A stretch of DNA of 64,000 bases, taken from assembly GCA_937936045.1 (NCBI GenBank), contig CALGXC010000004.1:124001-188000 (forward strand), given 5' to 3'. The notes under the pieces are model-generated. The model was not told the origin of the DNA. It did not search any database and was given only the letters and a program-made list of their open reading frames with translations. The translations under genes were made by a program, and so were the position numbers. Positions 49,489-56,818 of the stretch are shown piece after piece. Each line of letters begins with the position of its first letter. Positions within the stretch are counted from its first letter, which is position 1. The stretch is from an uncultured Candidatus Saccharibacteria bacterium. GTDB taxonomy: Bacteria > Patescibacteriota > Saccharimonadia > Saccharimonadales > Saccharimonadaceae.

Positions 49489-50082
49489 TTACGACAATTT
49501 AGTCAAGACTTTGTCGATTAGACCGTACTTTACAGCTTCATCTGGCGTCATCCAATAGTCACGCTCCATGTCAGACTTAACCTTAGCCAACTTCTGACCG
49601 GTGTTTTTCGCCATAATCTTCGCTAGCATTTCCTTAACTTCCAAAGTTTCCTTCATGTCAATTTCCATGTCGGTCACTTTTCCGTGCGTTCCAGAAGACG
49701 GCTGATGAATCATCACCTTGGCATGCGGCAAGCAAAACCTCTTACCCTTAGCGCCAGAGCTGAGCAAAAACGCTCCCATGCTTGCCTGCAAACCAATTCC
49801 ATACGTCGCCACATCTGGCTTAATAAAATTCATCGTGTCATAAATTGCCATTCCATCATAAATGCCGCCGCCTGGACTATTGATATATAGCGATATATCA
49901 GCTTGCGGGTCAACATACGCCAAATGCAACAATTGCGCCACTACACTGTTCGCGGTATGTTCGTTAACGTCTTCACCAAGGAAAATAATTCTCTCATTCA
50001 ACAATCTAGAATAGATATCAAAAGCACGCTCGCCGTCAGCCGACTTCTCAATGACAGTTGGAATGAGATATGATTTTGGCAT
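49489..50082 (-). CDS. clpP: ATP-dependent Clp protease proteolytic subunit
   Basis: The barrel-forming serine peptidase used with ClpX or ClpC. Catalytic Ser is in GLQASMGAFLLSSG, His in KVMIHQPSSG and Asp in MERDYWMTPDEA. ERIIFLGEDVNEHTANSV and INSPGGGIYDGMAIYD are family blocks. The start ATG 50082 has AGGG five bases upstream, giving 197 residues. GLQASMGA replaces the more common GQAASMGA. It lies just after tig, the frequent tig-clpP pairing. Confidence 0.95.
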   Translation of the reverse strand: MPKSYLIPTVIEKSADGERAFDIYSRLLNERIIFLGEDVNEHTANSVVAQLLHLAYVDPQADISLYINSPGGGIYDGMAIYDTMNFIKPDVATYGIGLQASMGAFLLSSGAKGKRFCLPHAKVMIHQPSSGTHGKVTDMEIDMKETLEVKEMLAKIMAKNTGQKLAKVKSDMERDYWMTPDEAVKYGLIDKVLTKLS

Positions 50083-50089
50083 ATTCACC

Positions 50090-51379
50090 CTATTTCTTCG
50101 TGTTTAATTCAACCAATTTAGCAACGGTCTTATCTGTAATCATTCGATTGGCAATGTCACGGTGGACATTTGGGTTATCGAATTGCTCTAGCATTTTCTT
50201 ATCTTTGCCGTATTGCTGCTTAAAGAAATTAATCTGCTCTTGAATCTCGTCACGAGAAGCATCAATCTTCAATTCTTTTGACAATTCCGCCAATACCAAA
50301 CCAGCCTTAACACGCTTTTCCGCAGCTGGACGAGCCTCTTTTTTAGTCCACTCTTCCTTATCCTTGAAGCCCTGAGTCTTCAAATAGCTGCCCAAACTCA
50401 GCCCGCTGTACATCAAATTCTGAGTCAAATCACGCTCGATTGATCGCAATTGGTCCTCAACCAAAAGTTCTGGCAGCGCGGCTTTACTTTTTTCCGTCAA
50501 CTCACCAACCAACGCGTCCTTAAACTTCTCGTCAGCTTCACGCTCTTTTTGCGCGGTAAGTTCACGCTTGATATCCTCTTTTACTTCTTTCATCTCTGTA
50601 AATGGACCGCATTTTGCAGCAAATTCATCATTTAGTTCTGGCAATTTCAATTCATTAACCTTGTGAAGTTTCACAGTAAACACAACTTCTTGACCTGCCA
50701 AATTCTCAGCGTGATAATCCTCTGGGAATTTCAGTTTCAAATCGAACTCTTCACCAGCCTTATGACCAATCACGCCTTCTTCAAATCCAGGAATGAATTG
50801 ACCTTCGCCAAGCTTCAAGCCATATTCCTTAGCCGAACCGCCGTCAAACGCCACGCCGTCTTTCTTTCCCGTAAAGTCAATCACAGCCTCGTCGCCGAGC
50901 TTAGCGGCACGCTTGACCTCTGATTTTTCGGAATAGTTTTTACGGATTCGTTCAATAACCTCGTCGACATCCTTATCCTCGACCTTGGCTACTTCTTTTT
51001 TCGCTGTCAATTTTTTATAATCGCCCAATTTTACTGGCGGAATAACTTCAACTTCAGCCGTAAATTCCAGCTCAGAGCCAGGAACAAACTTCTTAACTTC
51101 AACGCTAGGTCGATCTAGAGCTTGTAATTTTTCCTGCAAAAACGCCTCAGCTACTGCCTTTGACAAAGCATTCTCCAGAATCTGCTCCTGAAGCGCATTC
51201 GGATCAATGTGCTTAGCGGCTATGCTTGTAGGAACCTTTCCTTTGCGGAAACCTGGAACTTTGATGTCGCGCGCCAACTTTGTCAAGGAAACCTGCTCTG
51301 CGTCAGCCAATTCGCTAGCACCCAAAGAAATCGTCAATTGAACTTTAGTATCTGATAGTTTTTTTACAGTAGTCTTCAT
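50090..51379 (-). CDS. tig: Trigger factor
   Basis: A ribosome-bound chaperone and prolyl isomerase. Domains in order: the ribosome-binding N-terminal domain with PGFRKGKVPTSIAAKHI (the GFRxGKxP loop that docks on L23); the FKBP-type domain (GDEAVIDFTGKKDGVAFDGGSAKEYGLKLGEGQFIPGFEEGVIGHKAGEEF); and the helical C-terminal arms. At 429 residues it is full length. The promoter -10 is 8 bases before the ATG, suggesting a leaderless message. Confidence 0.95.
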   Translation of the reverse strand: MKTTVKKLSDTKVQLTISLGASELADAEQVSLTKLARDIKVPGFRKGKVPTSIAAKHIDPNALQEQILENALSKAVAEAFLQEKLQALDRPSVEVKKFVPGSELEFTAEVEVIPPVKLGDYKKLTAKKEVAKVEDKDVDEVIERIRKNYSEKSEVKRAAKLGDEAVIDFTGKKDGVAFDGGSAKEYGLKLGEGQFIPGFEEGVIGHKAGEEFDLKLKFPEDYHAENLAGQEVVFTVKLHKVNELKLPELNDEFAAKCGPFTEMKEVKEDIKRELTAQKEREADEKFKDALVGELTEKSKAALPELLVEDQLRSIERDLTQNLMYSGLSLGSYLKTQGFKDKEEWTKKEARPAAEKRVKAGLVLAELSKELKIDASRDEIQEQINFFKQQYGKDKKMLEQFDNPNVHRDIANRMITDKTVAKLVELNTKK

Positions 51380-51387
51380 AAAGACTA

Positions 51388-51416
51388 ATTATAACAGATA
51401 TCAGACTATATCTCAA
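51388..51416 (-). promoter_or_regulatory. Promoter of tig, placed for a leaderless transcript
   Basis: TTGAGA (51411-51416), 17 bases, TATAAT (51388-51393) on the minus strand, then 8 bases to the tig ATG. It overlaps the 3' end of hisS (stop at 51406). No Shine-Dalgarno sequence fits in the remaining gap. Confidence 0.85.
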
Positions 51417-52740
51417 ACAGAGCGTCTTCATCGCCATCATATCGACGATCTTTGACAATTGTCACAATTCGTTCAGCGCCAACCTTCTGCTCATCAGATT
51501 CCACCAAGTTTCGAACCGTGTATGCGCCACTAGCAATTTCATCCTCACCCACAAACACTGCAAACGGAATTTGCTTTTTTAACGCCGCTTTTATCTGCTT
51601 GTCAATCTTTCTACCAGTGATATCCAACTCCGCTCGCACGCCTTCACTGCGCAATTTTCGCGCCAAATCGTCCGCGCCAGCCATAGATTCTTTTGACACC
51701 GGAATTATATACACATCTGTTTTAGACGCCAATTTAGGCAACAAGCCGTGCACTTCCAAAAATTGCTCCATCGTTGTTGCGCCCATGCCAACGCCAACCG
51801 TAGCAATCGGTTCGACGCCAAATAGCCCGACCAATCCGTCATATCGTCCGCCGCCAAACAACGCTCGGTTATTCTCTGGCGAATTGTCAAAAAGCTCAAA
51901 AACCATGCCCGTGTAATAGTCCAGTCCGCGCATCAAAGTAACATCAAACACTGCATTCGTAATGCCTTTTTGGCTAAGCAATTTCATCACTTCGCGAAGC
52001 TGCTTGACGCTTTCATCTTCCATCAATTCGCTAGGTAAATCATCAACAGATTTCATACTGATCATCTTGGCCAACTTCGGCAAACCCTCTGACGCTTGAT
52101 TGCCAAAAATCTCAATCGCCTGACGCTTAAATTCTTCGGCAGGAATCTTATTTTTCCTATCAAGCAGCTTCATCATCATCGTCGAACCAACAATATCAAG
52201 CTTCAAAAATTGGCTCATCAGACGATTTATCAATTGGCGATTATTAACCCTGACCGTAAACATTTCTTGCTTAGCGCCAAAATTCATCACGCTAGCGTGG
52301 CTCAGCTCAATAATCTCTGCGTCCGCCGCCGCGCCGTCCACGCCAAACAAATCCGCATTCAATTGCCAAAACTCACGCTCACGCCCACGTTGCGGTCGTT
52401 CATAGCGCATAAAATTAGCAATTGAATACAGCCGCGCAGGCATCGCCAGTTCCTGCCGCTTAGCCGCCACCATTCGAGAAATCGACGGCGTCATCTCAGG
52501 ACGAATTGCCACCATTCGACCGCCACGATCTTCAAAAGCGTATGTTTGCTCGCCCGCCAATTCCTGACCTGACTTCGCCAGATAAATATCTAGCGGCTCC
52601 AAAAGCGGCGCGCCGTATTCTTCATAGCCAAAACTCTCAACGGTCTTGTGCCAAACATTAAAAATGTAATTCTGCAGACGCTTTTCCTCTGGAAAATAGT
52701 CTCGCGAACCTTTGTAACTTTGTGTAGATAAACTGCTCAT
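51406..52740 (-). CDS. hisS: Histidyl-tRNA synthetase
   Basis: HisRS charges tRNA-His. It has class II motif 2 (RYERPQRGREREFWQLNADLFG), the histidine-specific ALFGGGRYDGLVGLFG (motif 3 region precedes), VMRGLDYYTGMVFE-like MRGLDYYTGMVFELF, and a C-terminal anticodon-binding domain (DVYIIPVSKESMAGADDLARKLRSEGVRAELD). At 444 residues it is normal. GGAG is 5 bases before the ATG. Its expression is very probably controlled by the histidine attenuator at 52780-52872. Confidence 0.96.
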   Translation of the reverse strand: MSSLSTQSYKGSRDYFPEEKRLQNYIFNVWHKTVESFGYEEYGAPLLEPLDIYLAKSGQELAGEQTYAFEDRGGRMVAIRPEMTPSISRMVAAKRQELAMPARLYSIANFMRYERPQRGREREFWQLNADLFGVDGAAADAEIIELSHASVMNFGAKQEMFTVRVNNRQLINRLMSQFLKLDIVGSTMMMKLLDRKNKIPAEEFKRQAIEIFGNQASEGLPKLAKMISMKSVDDLPSELMEDESVKQLREVMKLLSQKGITNAVFDVTLMRGLDYYTGMVFELFDNSPENNRALFGGGRYDGLVGLFGVEPIATVGVGMGATTMEQFLEVHGLLPKLASKTDVYIIPVSKESMAGADDLARKLRSEGVRAELDITGRKIDKQIKAALKKQIPFAVFVGEDEIASGAYTVRNLVESDEQKVGAERIVTIVKDRRYDGDEDALFEI

Positions 52741-52779
52741 GTTAGCTCCATTATGTCATTATTTCTTATTTATAGCAAT

Positions 52780-52806
52780 CAAAAACGCCGAGGCAGAACT
52801 CGGCGC
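52780..52806 (-). terminator. hisS attenuator terminator
   Basis: On the minus strand CGCCGAG (52799-52805) pairs with CTCGGCG (52786-52792) around TTCTGC, followed by five T (52781-52785). This G+C-rich intrinsic terminator sits about 40 bases before the hisS ATG, inside the transcript, where only regulated termination makes sense. Confidence 0.88.
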
Positions 52807-52837
52807 GTACAATCAAAAATCAGAGTCCTACCTCGGC
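52787..52837 (-). promoter_or_regulatory. hisS attenuator antiterminator helix
   Basis: GCCGAGGTAGGACTC (52837-52823) can pair over 15 bases, with two G-U pairs, with GAGTTCTGCCTCGGC (52801-52787). The latter contains the right arm and loop of the terminator, so the two structures exclude each other. The left arm overlaps the last codons and stop of the leader peptide, so a ribosome reaching the stop would cover it and let the terminator form. Confidence 0.82.
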
Positions 52838-52872
52838 AACACGTGTGAATGATGGAATTTAGGTAAAATCAT
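52828..52872 (-). CDS. Histidine-rich leader peptide of hisS
   Basis: A 14-codon reading frame, MILPKFHHSHVLPR then TAG, has three histidine codons (CAT CAT TCA CAC) in four positions. Its ATG starts 6 bases after the -10 box, so it appears to be translated from the very 5' end of the message without a binding site. Stalling at the histidine codons would leave the antiterminator arm free; rapid passage to the stop would mask it. It is not a functional protein; its translation is the sensor. It is too short to be picked up as an ordinary gene. Confidence 0.8.
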   Translation of the reverse strand: MILPKFHHSHVLPR

Positions 52873-52878
52873 AAGTCC

Positions 52879-52907
52879 ATTATAGTAAATTTTATGCTTT
52901 TTGTAAA
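52879..52907 (-). promoter_or_regulatory. Promoter of the hisS leader
   Basis: TTTACA (52902-52907), exactly 17 bases, and a perfect TATAAT (52879-52884) on the minus strand. The expected start is at about 52872, the A of the leader-peptide ATG. Confidence 0.85.
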
Positions 52908-52956
52908 GTAGGAACTGACGGAGTTATCGCGAGAAATAATGGTGTATTATTAATCT

Positions 52957-53388
52957 ATGGACAACATCACGCATCGTATCGCCGAATCCATTCGCGCTAA
53001 TGATTTGCCAGCTTACCAACGCGAGCGCTATCCCGCCATTCAAGAAGGCGAGTTTGTTCGCTTTACGGATGAGGATTTTCGCGGCGTTGATTTTGGCCAG
53101 TTTGTCATGGGCTTTTTCGTGTTTCAGAATTGTAATCTGGACGACGCAAAGCATATTTATGGGCAACCGATTTATTTCACCGATTCGTCGGTTCGGAATG
53201 TGGATTTTTGCGGCATAAAAGCTATTATTGAAGCAAAAGACTGCGACTTCCGTGGCATGAAATATGATGAGGAAACGCGATTTGTCTATGGTAGCGGGAA
53301 ATTGACGGCACGATCGCGCTTCATAAATTGCAAACTAGATGATAAAACTCGTGATTTTTTGAGCCAACAAGGCGTAGAAATCAACTAA
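52957..53388 (+). CDS. Pentapeptide-repeat-like protein
   Basis: A 143-residue protein with scattered pentapeptide-like coils: FTDEDFRGVDFGQF, FQNCNLDDAKHIYG, SVRNVDFCGIKAIIEAKDCDFRGMKY and SRFINCKLDDKTRDF. The repeat is irregular, perhaps 6-8 coils. No membrane span is seen. Pentapeptide proteins form right-handed helices; some protect gyrase, but no function is implied here. A TATTAT ends 6 bases before the ATG. Its stop region overlaps the convergent methyltransferase gene by 4 bases. Confidence 0.6.
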   Translation: MDNITHRIAESIRANDLPAYQRERYPAIQEGEFVRFTDEDFRGVDFGQFVMGFFVFQNCNLDDAKHIYGQPIYFTDSSVRNVDFCGIKAIIEAKDCDFRGMKYDEETRFVYGSGKLTARSRFINCKLDDKTRDFLSQQGVEIN

Positions 53389-53921
53389 TTGTTTTCCGCC
53401 AGCACATTCTGCTGCAGCCAACAATACATCGCCACAGTCGCTGCCGCACCGACGTTTATAGAGCGAGTCGAGCCGAACTGCTCTATCGCCACAATCTGAT
53501 CCGCAGCGCCAGCCAGCTCCGCAGAAATCCCCGGCCCTTCTTGCCCAAACACCAAAACCGCGCGCTTTGGTAGCGACGTCTGCGACATATTAACACTGCC
53601 CGGGATATTATCAATCGCAATAATTTCCCTACCTTCAGTCCGTATTTTCTCAACAAACTCTTCCGTCGTCGCCAAATATGTAATATGCAGATACTTATCC
53701 GTCATCATCGCACCACGCTTATTCCATTGCCTGCGCCCAATCACATAAATCTGCCGCACGCCAAACGCGTTGGCGCTCCTGACAATTGTCCCCATATTAA
53801 AATCTCGCTCGGTATTTTCCAGCGCAATCACCAGACCGTGGTCTTCAGAATCCAACTCATTTATAATCTCCGATTCGCTCCGACCCTTAAATTTATCAAT
53901 TACGTTTCTTTTATCTTCCAT
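53385..53921 (-). CDS. SpoU/TrmH family RNA 2'-O-methyltransferase
   Basis: The knotted SPOUT fold is shown by motif 1 (ALENTERDFNMGTIVRSANAFGV), motif 2 (AVLVFGQEGPGIS) and motif 3 (IEQFGSTRSINVGAAATVAMYCW). The methyl donor is S-adenosylmethionine; the target tRNA or rRNA base is unknown. I use ATG 53921 (178 residues), which has TAAAAT 7 bases upstream, rather than the upstream start at 53951, which overlaps that promoter. Confidence 0.85.
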   Translation of the reverse strand: MEDKRNVIDKFKGRSESEIINELDSEDHGLVIALENTERDFNMGTIVRSANAFGVRQIYVIGRRQWNKRGAMMTDKYLHITYLATTEEFVEKIRTEGREIIAIDNIPGSVNMSQTSLPKRAVLVFGQEGPGISAELAGAADQIVAIEQFGSTRSINVGAAATVAMYCWLQQNVLAENN

Positions 53922-53928
53922 CTCTGTT

Positions 53929-53958
53929 ATTTTATCAAAGTTCCTAAGCAAATAACAA
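53929..53958 (-). promoter_or_regulatory. Probable promoter of the SpoU gene
   Basis: TTGTTA (53953-53958), 18 bases, TAAAAT (53929-53934) on the minus strand, 7 bases before the ATG. It lies back to back with shared promoter B (53976). Confidence 0.5.
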
Positions 53959-53972
53959 AGTCTAAGAGTCTT

Positions 53973-54066
53973 CTATTGACTTTTTTACACAAGTGTGATA
54001 TAAGTGAAAGTAGCTTTCGTTGATGAGTTGAGTAAATCCTTGTCCGAAAGTGAACTTTGACAGGCA
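53973..54066 (+). repeat. 94-bp promoter-leader repeat, copy B (inverted partner at 57147-57240)
   Basis: It differs from the copy at 57240-57147 (minus strand) at only 3 of 94 positions, all within the promoter spacer and the end of the -10. It contains the shared promoter and about 60 bases of leader in which GAAAG/CTTTC and CTTTCG/CGAAAG offer alternative hairpins. Weaker similarity continues another 70 bases. Confidence 0.9.
53976..54004 (+). promoter_or_regulatory. Shared strong promoter, copy B
   Basis: TTGACT (53976-53981), 17 bases, TATAAG (53999-54004). The spacer is near-identical to copies at 27678 and 57209; here the central ACACAAGTGT has perfect ACAC/GTGT arms. Confidence 0.85.
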
Positions 54067-54073
54067 ATCGAAC

Positions 54074-54134
54074 ACAAGATGAGTTTTTATTTCTTTTTTA
54101 AAACCACCATAAGAGAGATAAGATCTCATCTTGT
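54074..54134 (+). ncRNA. Conserved leader stem-loop, copy B
   Basis: ACAAGATGAG and CTCATCTTGT pair perfectly over 10 bases, and the T-rich and purine-rich inner strands extend the stem. The equivalent arms in copy C (CACGAGGCGAG, CTCGTCTTGTG) differ but still pair: one U-A to C-G exchange and two A-U to G-U. This suggests selection for RNA structure in the leader rather than for protein. Confidence 0.5.
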
Positions 54135-54196
54135 ATTGTAAAGAACACAGTACACTGCACTCACGCAGATGAGAAAACACAGAAAGGGATAGCATA

Positions 54197-54658
54197 ATGC
54201 TTTCCGCAGACCTCTCTGATAAGCTACTGATGACAACAAACACTCTCAACTCCAAGTGGAGAGATGTCGTTAAACTCACTTGTCAGGATGGGTGTATTCC
54301 GGCCATTCAGGTCAGGAGACTGATCCAAGACATACGAGACGTGAACAGCTACCTGTATGACCTAGAGGTCTATATTGGGGAGTTGCAATGCAGGTCGGTA
54401 CACTCGACAAATATTGTTGTCGGTACCGACATCCACAACGACGCAAAACGTATTGCGTCGGCTTTAGACAAGTTTTACGACTTCGTCAAGAAGTATGTCT
54501 GCGTGACCGATGGTGATATCGAACTCGAAAAGCTTACAAGTGAGATCGACAGTATTACAGTCGGACTGATGTATGCAGGCGAATACCTGACAAGGGGGGA
54601 TCTCCAGGCTGCACTGGAGACCCTCTCTGACACCCAGAACCCCGTTCTGGGGTCGTGA
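54197..54658 (+). CDS. Helical orphan protein under shared promoter B
   Basis: A 153-residue helical protein (SDKLLMTTNTLNSKWRDVVKLT, VRRLIQDIRDVNSYLYDLEVYIGEL, HNDAKRIASALDKFYDFVKKYV, LEKLTSEIDSITVGLMYAGEYL). AAGGG lies 8 bases before the ATG. No family, signal or membrane span is seen. The arrangement helix-IP-helix loosely matches the product at 56819, so they may be distant paralogues. G+C is higher than in neighbours. A 12-bp hairpin (54666-54708) follows. Confidence 0.6.
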   Translation: MLSADLSDKLLMTTNTLNSKWRDVVKLTCQDGCIPAIQVRRLIQDIRDVNSYLYDLEVYIGELQCRSVHSTNIVVGTDIHNDAKRIASALDKFYDFVKKYVCVTDGDIELEKLTSEIDSITVGLMYAGEYLTRGDLQAALETLSDTQNPVLGS

Positions 54659-54665
54659 CGATTCT

Positions 54666-54708
54666 ACATGGCAGGTGATTGTTCTTTACGATTGCCTGTC
54701 ATGTAGAC
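54666..54708 (+). terminator. Hairpin after the copy B gene
   Basis: CTACATGGCAGG pairs with CCTGTCATGTAG (one G-U pair) shortly after the stop. No strong T-tract follows, so it may be a stabiliser or weak terminator. Confidence 0.45.
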
Positions 54709-54725
54709 TCTGAATTTACGACATT

Positions 54726-54753
54726 AAAAATCACCCTGACTACGGGTGATTTT
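54726..54753 (-). terminator. Terminator of tRNA-Leu(CAG), module type
   Basis: AAAAATCACCC and GGGTGATTTT form the stem. On the minus strand it follows the tRNA through a trailer of the form ATTTTTCACCATAAGAAAATCACCC, nearly the same as the trailers after the other two tRNA genes. Confidence 0.8.
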
Positions 54754-54777
54754 CTTATGGTGAAAAATTTCAATTCT

Positions 54778-54864
54778 TGGTGCGGATGAAAGGACTTGAA
54801 CCTTCACGTACTTGCGTACACTAGCACCTGAAGCTAGCGCGTCTACCAATTCCGCCACATCCGC
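54778..54864 (-). tRNA. tRNA-Leu, anticodon CAG
   Basis: A full cloverleaf with long variable arm on the minus strand. The anticodon loop TTCAGGT within the CTAGC/GCTAG stem gives CAG (reads CUG). GGTTCAAGTCC is the T-arm, and CCA is encoded. Promoter TTGATA/TATAAT is just upstream. Confidence 0.93.
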
Positions 54865-54879
54865 ATGGGCTACGTGTCA

Positions 54880-54908
54880 ATTATAGCCCAATTCTCACCC
54901 AGTATCAA
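54880..54908 (-). promoter_or_regulatory. Promoter of tRNA-Leu(CAG)
   Basis: TTGATA (54903-54908), 17 bases, TATAAT (54880-54885) on the minus strand. The -35 overlaps the stop of the oxidase gene. Confidence 0.85.
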
Positions 54909-56515
54909 GCTTGATTACGAAGCTTGCACCACGCGTTTAACTCCGCTGCCAACTCCTTTGGTTGAGCCTCCGATTTAATTCCTGGATTAAAAATTCCAGC
55001 TGGATCAAAGATTTTTTTCACCTTTGCGTATAATTGCTTTTCATCATCTGGTAGATTTTTATAGATAAAGTTAGCCTTCAGCCTTCCGTCACCACCAAAG
55101 CCCGCAAAAGAACCTTCATACTTATTAACAATCTGAGAAATTTCCGCCAACAATTGAAGAATCTTCTGGCGTTCACTCACCTTTTTACTATCAAACGTCG
55201 GATGTAGAGAAATATAATCGCTTGAAAAATCAATGAAAGCTGGCAAATCCACGCCGTACTTAGACTCCAGAGACTTCAGCTCACTAAGAAAACTATCAAC
55301 CTTTTCTGGCGCCATTAAAATCCCTGAGAAAACGCGCGGCGTAATCATATGCGGCTCGCTCGGAGTTTCCGCCAAAGCCAAAACAGAGTGCAAACTGAAC
55401 AAATCCTGCTCTTCCAAATGTAGAGTTTTTATGTCAATCGATTCTGATGATTCCAATTTTCTAGTCAATTTCTTCGCGGCTTTATTACGTGCTCTGTCAG
55501 AGAAGTCGTCAAAGATAGCCAAGACCACCGCACCCTTAAAGCATTCTTTCGGCGCCCACTCAACTACCTTACCGACGACCGCAGCCTGACGGAAGAATCG
55601 CCCGTCGATTATCTCCACTGCCGACGCCTTATTTTTCATCGCTAATTCCACGGCTGATTGCGCGTCTGACAACTTTTTATATGATGCGGCAACAACTGAA
55701 TATTCTGGACGAATAAATTGCGCCTTCATAATAACTTCGCAAATCACACCCAAACTTCCCTGACTACCAATAAACAGCGGCGTCAAATCGAACGACCCGT
55801 CTTTTTGCTTCACCCGAGAAATCCCACTGTAGCCAACCGTATCTGGCAAAGCTGGATCCATTTGCGAAATCAGCTCGGCGTTATCTGAGATTAGATTGTC
55901 AATCTCTCGATAAATCTCGCCCTCAAACGTCGATAAGCCTTTTTTCTTACTCAATTCGCGTCGAGATATGCGCCCAGTCTGAATCACGTCACCATTACTT
56001 AGGACAATTTCAAGCTGCTGAACGGCATCAGCAAAACGACCATGCACGCCAGATAATATTCCAGATGGAGCCGTGTTAATTGCGCCACCAATCGTGCCTT
56101 CTTCCGCCACGTATGAAGTTCGCGGCAGACCCAAGCCTTTATGAGTAGACAAAGTTGCGTTGATTGCCGAAAGAGAAATTCCCGCTTGAGCATGAATCAG
56201 TTGCTGGCGAGGATCAATACCAACCACACGATTCATATACGTTTTTTCGTCAATTGCAATGCCTTTGTTCGTCGCCGCACCAGTTTCATCATTGCCACAA
56301 CCACGAACAAATACAGGCAAAACATGACCTTTCTCTGCCAATTGAGAACAAAATCGCATCACTTTCCTGATGTCGTTCATATTAGCCGCACGGACAATCA
56401 TTTCTGGTCGGCGCGCCAAAAGTCCATTGTCAACCTCAACTTGACTCAATGCAAAATCCTGCGACGCGACTTCGCCACTAAGATGTTCATTCAAATATTT
56501 CGCAACTTTATTCAT
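54905..56515 (-). CDS. FAD-binding oxidoreductase (PCMH type, GlcD/LldD-like)
   Basis: The PCMH FAD domain is recognised from VFVRGCGNDETGAATNKGIAID, LGLPRTSYVAEEGTIGGAINTAPSGILSGVHGRFADAV and TPLFIGSQGSLGVICEVIMK. The C-terminal half ends FGGDGRLKANFIYKNL and KKIFDPAGIFNPG, as in D-lactate dehydrogenases and glycolate oxidases. The protein has 536 residues from ATG 56515 behind GGAGG. No Fe-S or membrane domain is fused. The substrate is unknown; D-lactate would be plausible beside an L-lactate dehydrogenase. It lies between two inverted tRNA-Leu genes. Confidence 0.78.
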   Translation of the reverse strand: MNKVAKYLNEHLSGEVASQDFALSQVEVDNGLLARRPEMIVRAANMNDIRKVMRFCSQLAEKGHVLPVFVRGCGNDETGAATNKGIAIDEKTYMNRVVGIDPRQQLIHAQAGISLSAINATLSTHKGLGLPRTSYVAEEGTIGGAINTAPSGILSGVHGRFADAVQQLEIVLSNGDVIQTGRISRRELSKKKGLSTFEGEIYREIDNLISDNAELISQMDPALPDTVGYSGISRVKQKDGSFDLTPLFIGSQGSLGVICEVIMKAQFIRPEYSVVAASYKKLSDAQSAVELAMKNKASAVEIIDGRFFRQAAVVGKVVEWAPKECFKGAVVLAIFDDFSDRARNKAAKKLTRKLESSESIDIKTLHLEEQDLFSLHSVLALAETPSEPHMITPRVFSGILMAPEKVDSFLSELKSLESKYGVDLPAFIDFSSDYISLHPTFDSKKVSERQKILQLLAEISQIVNKYEGSFAGFGGDGRLKANFIYKNLPDDEKQLYAKVKKIFDPAGIFNPGIKSEAQPKELAAELNAWCKLRNQA

Positions 56516-56562
56516 CAATCCTCCTTAGTATGTTACTTCAATTTTAGCATAAGCGCGGACAG

Positions 56563-56591
56563 TTGATAAGTAGAATTTGTTTTGATATAAT
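56563..56591 (+). promoter_or_regulatory. Promoter of tRNA-Leu(UAG)
   Basis: TTGATA (56563-56568), 17 bases, TATAAT (56586-56591), 8 bases before the tRNA 5' end. Confidence 0.88.
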
Positions 56592-56599
56592 CAGGTTAT

Positions 56600-56684
56600 G
56601 CGGATGTGGTGGAATTGGTAGACACGCATGCCTTAGGAGCATGTGCCTCACGGCGTGAAGGTTCAAGTCCTTTCATCCGCACCA
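56600..56684 (+). tRNA. tRNA-Leu, anticodon UAG
   Basis: A complete cloverleaf with a long variable arm. The loop CTTAGGA within CATGC/GCATG gives TAG (reads CUA, probably all CUN). Acceptor stem GCGGATG and T-arm are identical to tRNA-Leu(CAG), and CCA is encoded. Confidence 0.94.
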
Positions 56685-56710
56685 ATATTTGACAATTTTT
56701 CACCATAAAG

Positions 56711-56738
56711 AAAATCACCCTGAGCATGGGTGATTTTT
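56711..56738 (+). terminator. Terminator of tRNA-Leu(UAG), module type
   Basis: AAAATCACCC and GGGTGATTTT around TGAGCAT, followed by T. The sequence is the reverse complement of the terminator after tRNA-Val at 57432-57460. Confidence 0.85.
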
Positions 56739-56818
56739 AATGTCATAAGTTCATATTTCAAGGGATGTGTGACAAGCAGCCACAAAGAATGAGTCACACT
56801 CATCACACACCCGAAAGG

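Noticed and set aside
52780..52907. A T-box riboswitch for hisS
   Set aside because: No T-box core (TGGNACCGCG-like) or specifier-loop layout is present; the histidine-rich reading frame and simple two-helix switch explain the region better.
54003..54060. An 18-codon frame (MKVAFVDELSKSLSESEL) conserved in both copies of the 94-bp repeat
   Set aside because: Its start codon (GTG in copy B, ATG in copy C) overlaps the -10 box, so transcripts would begin after it. Conservation is equally explained by the DNA/RNA repeat. Kept only as a possibility.
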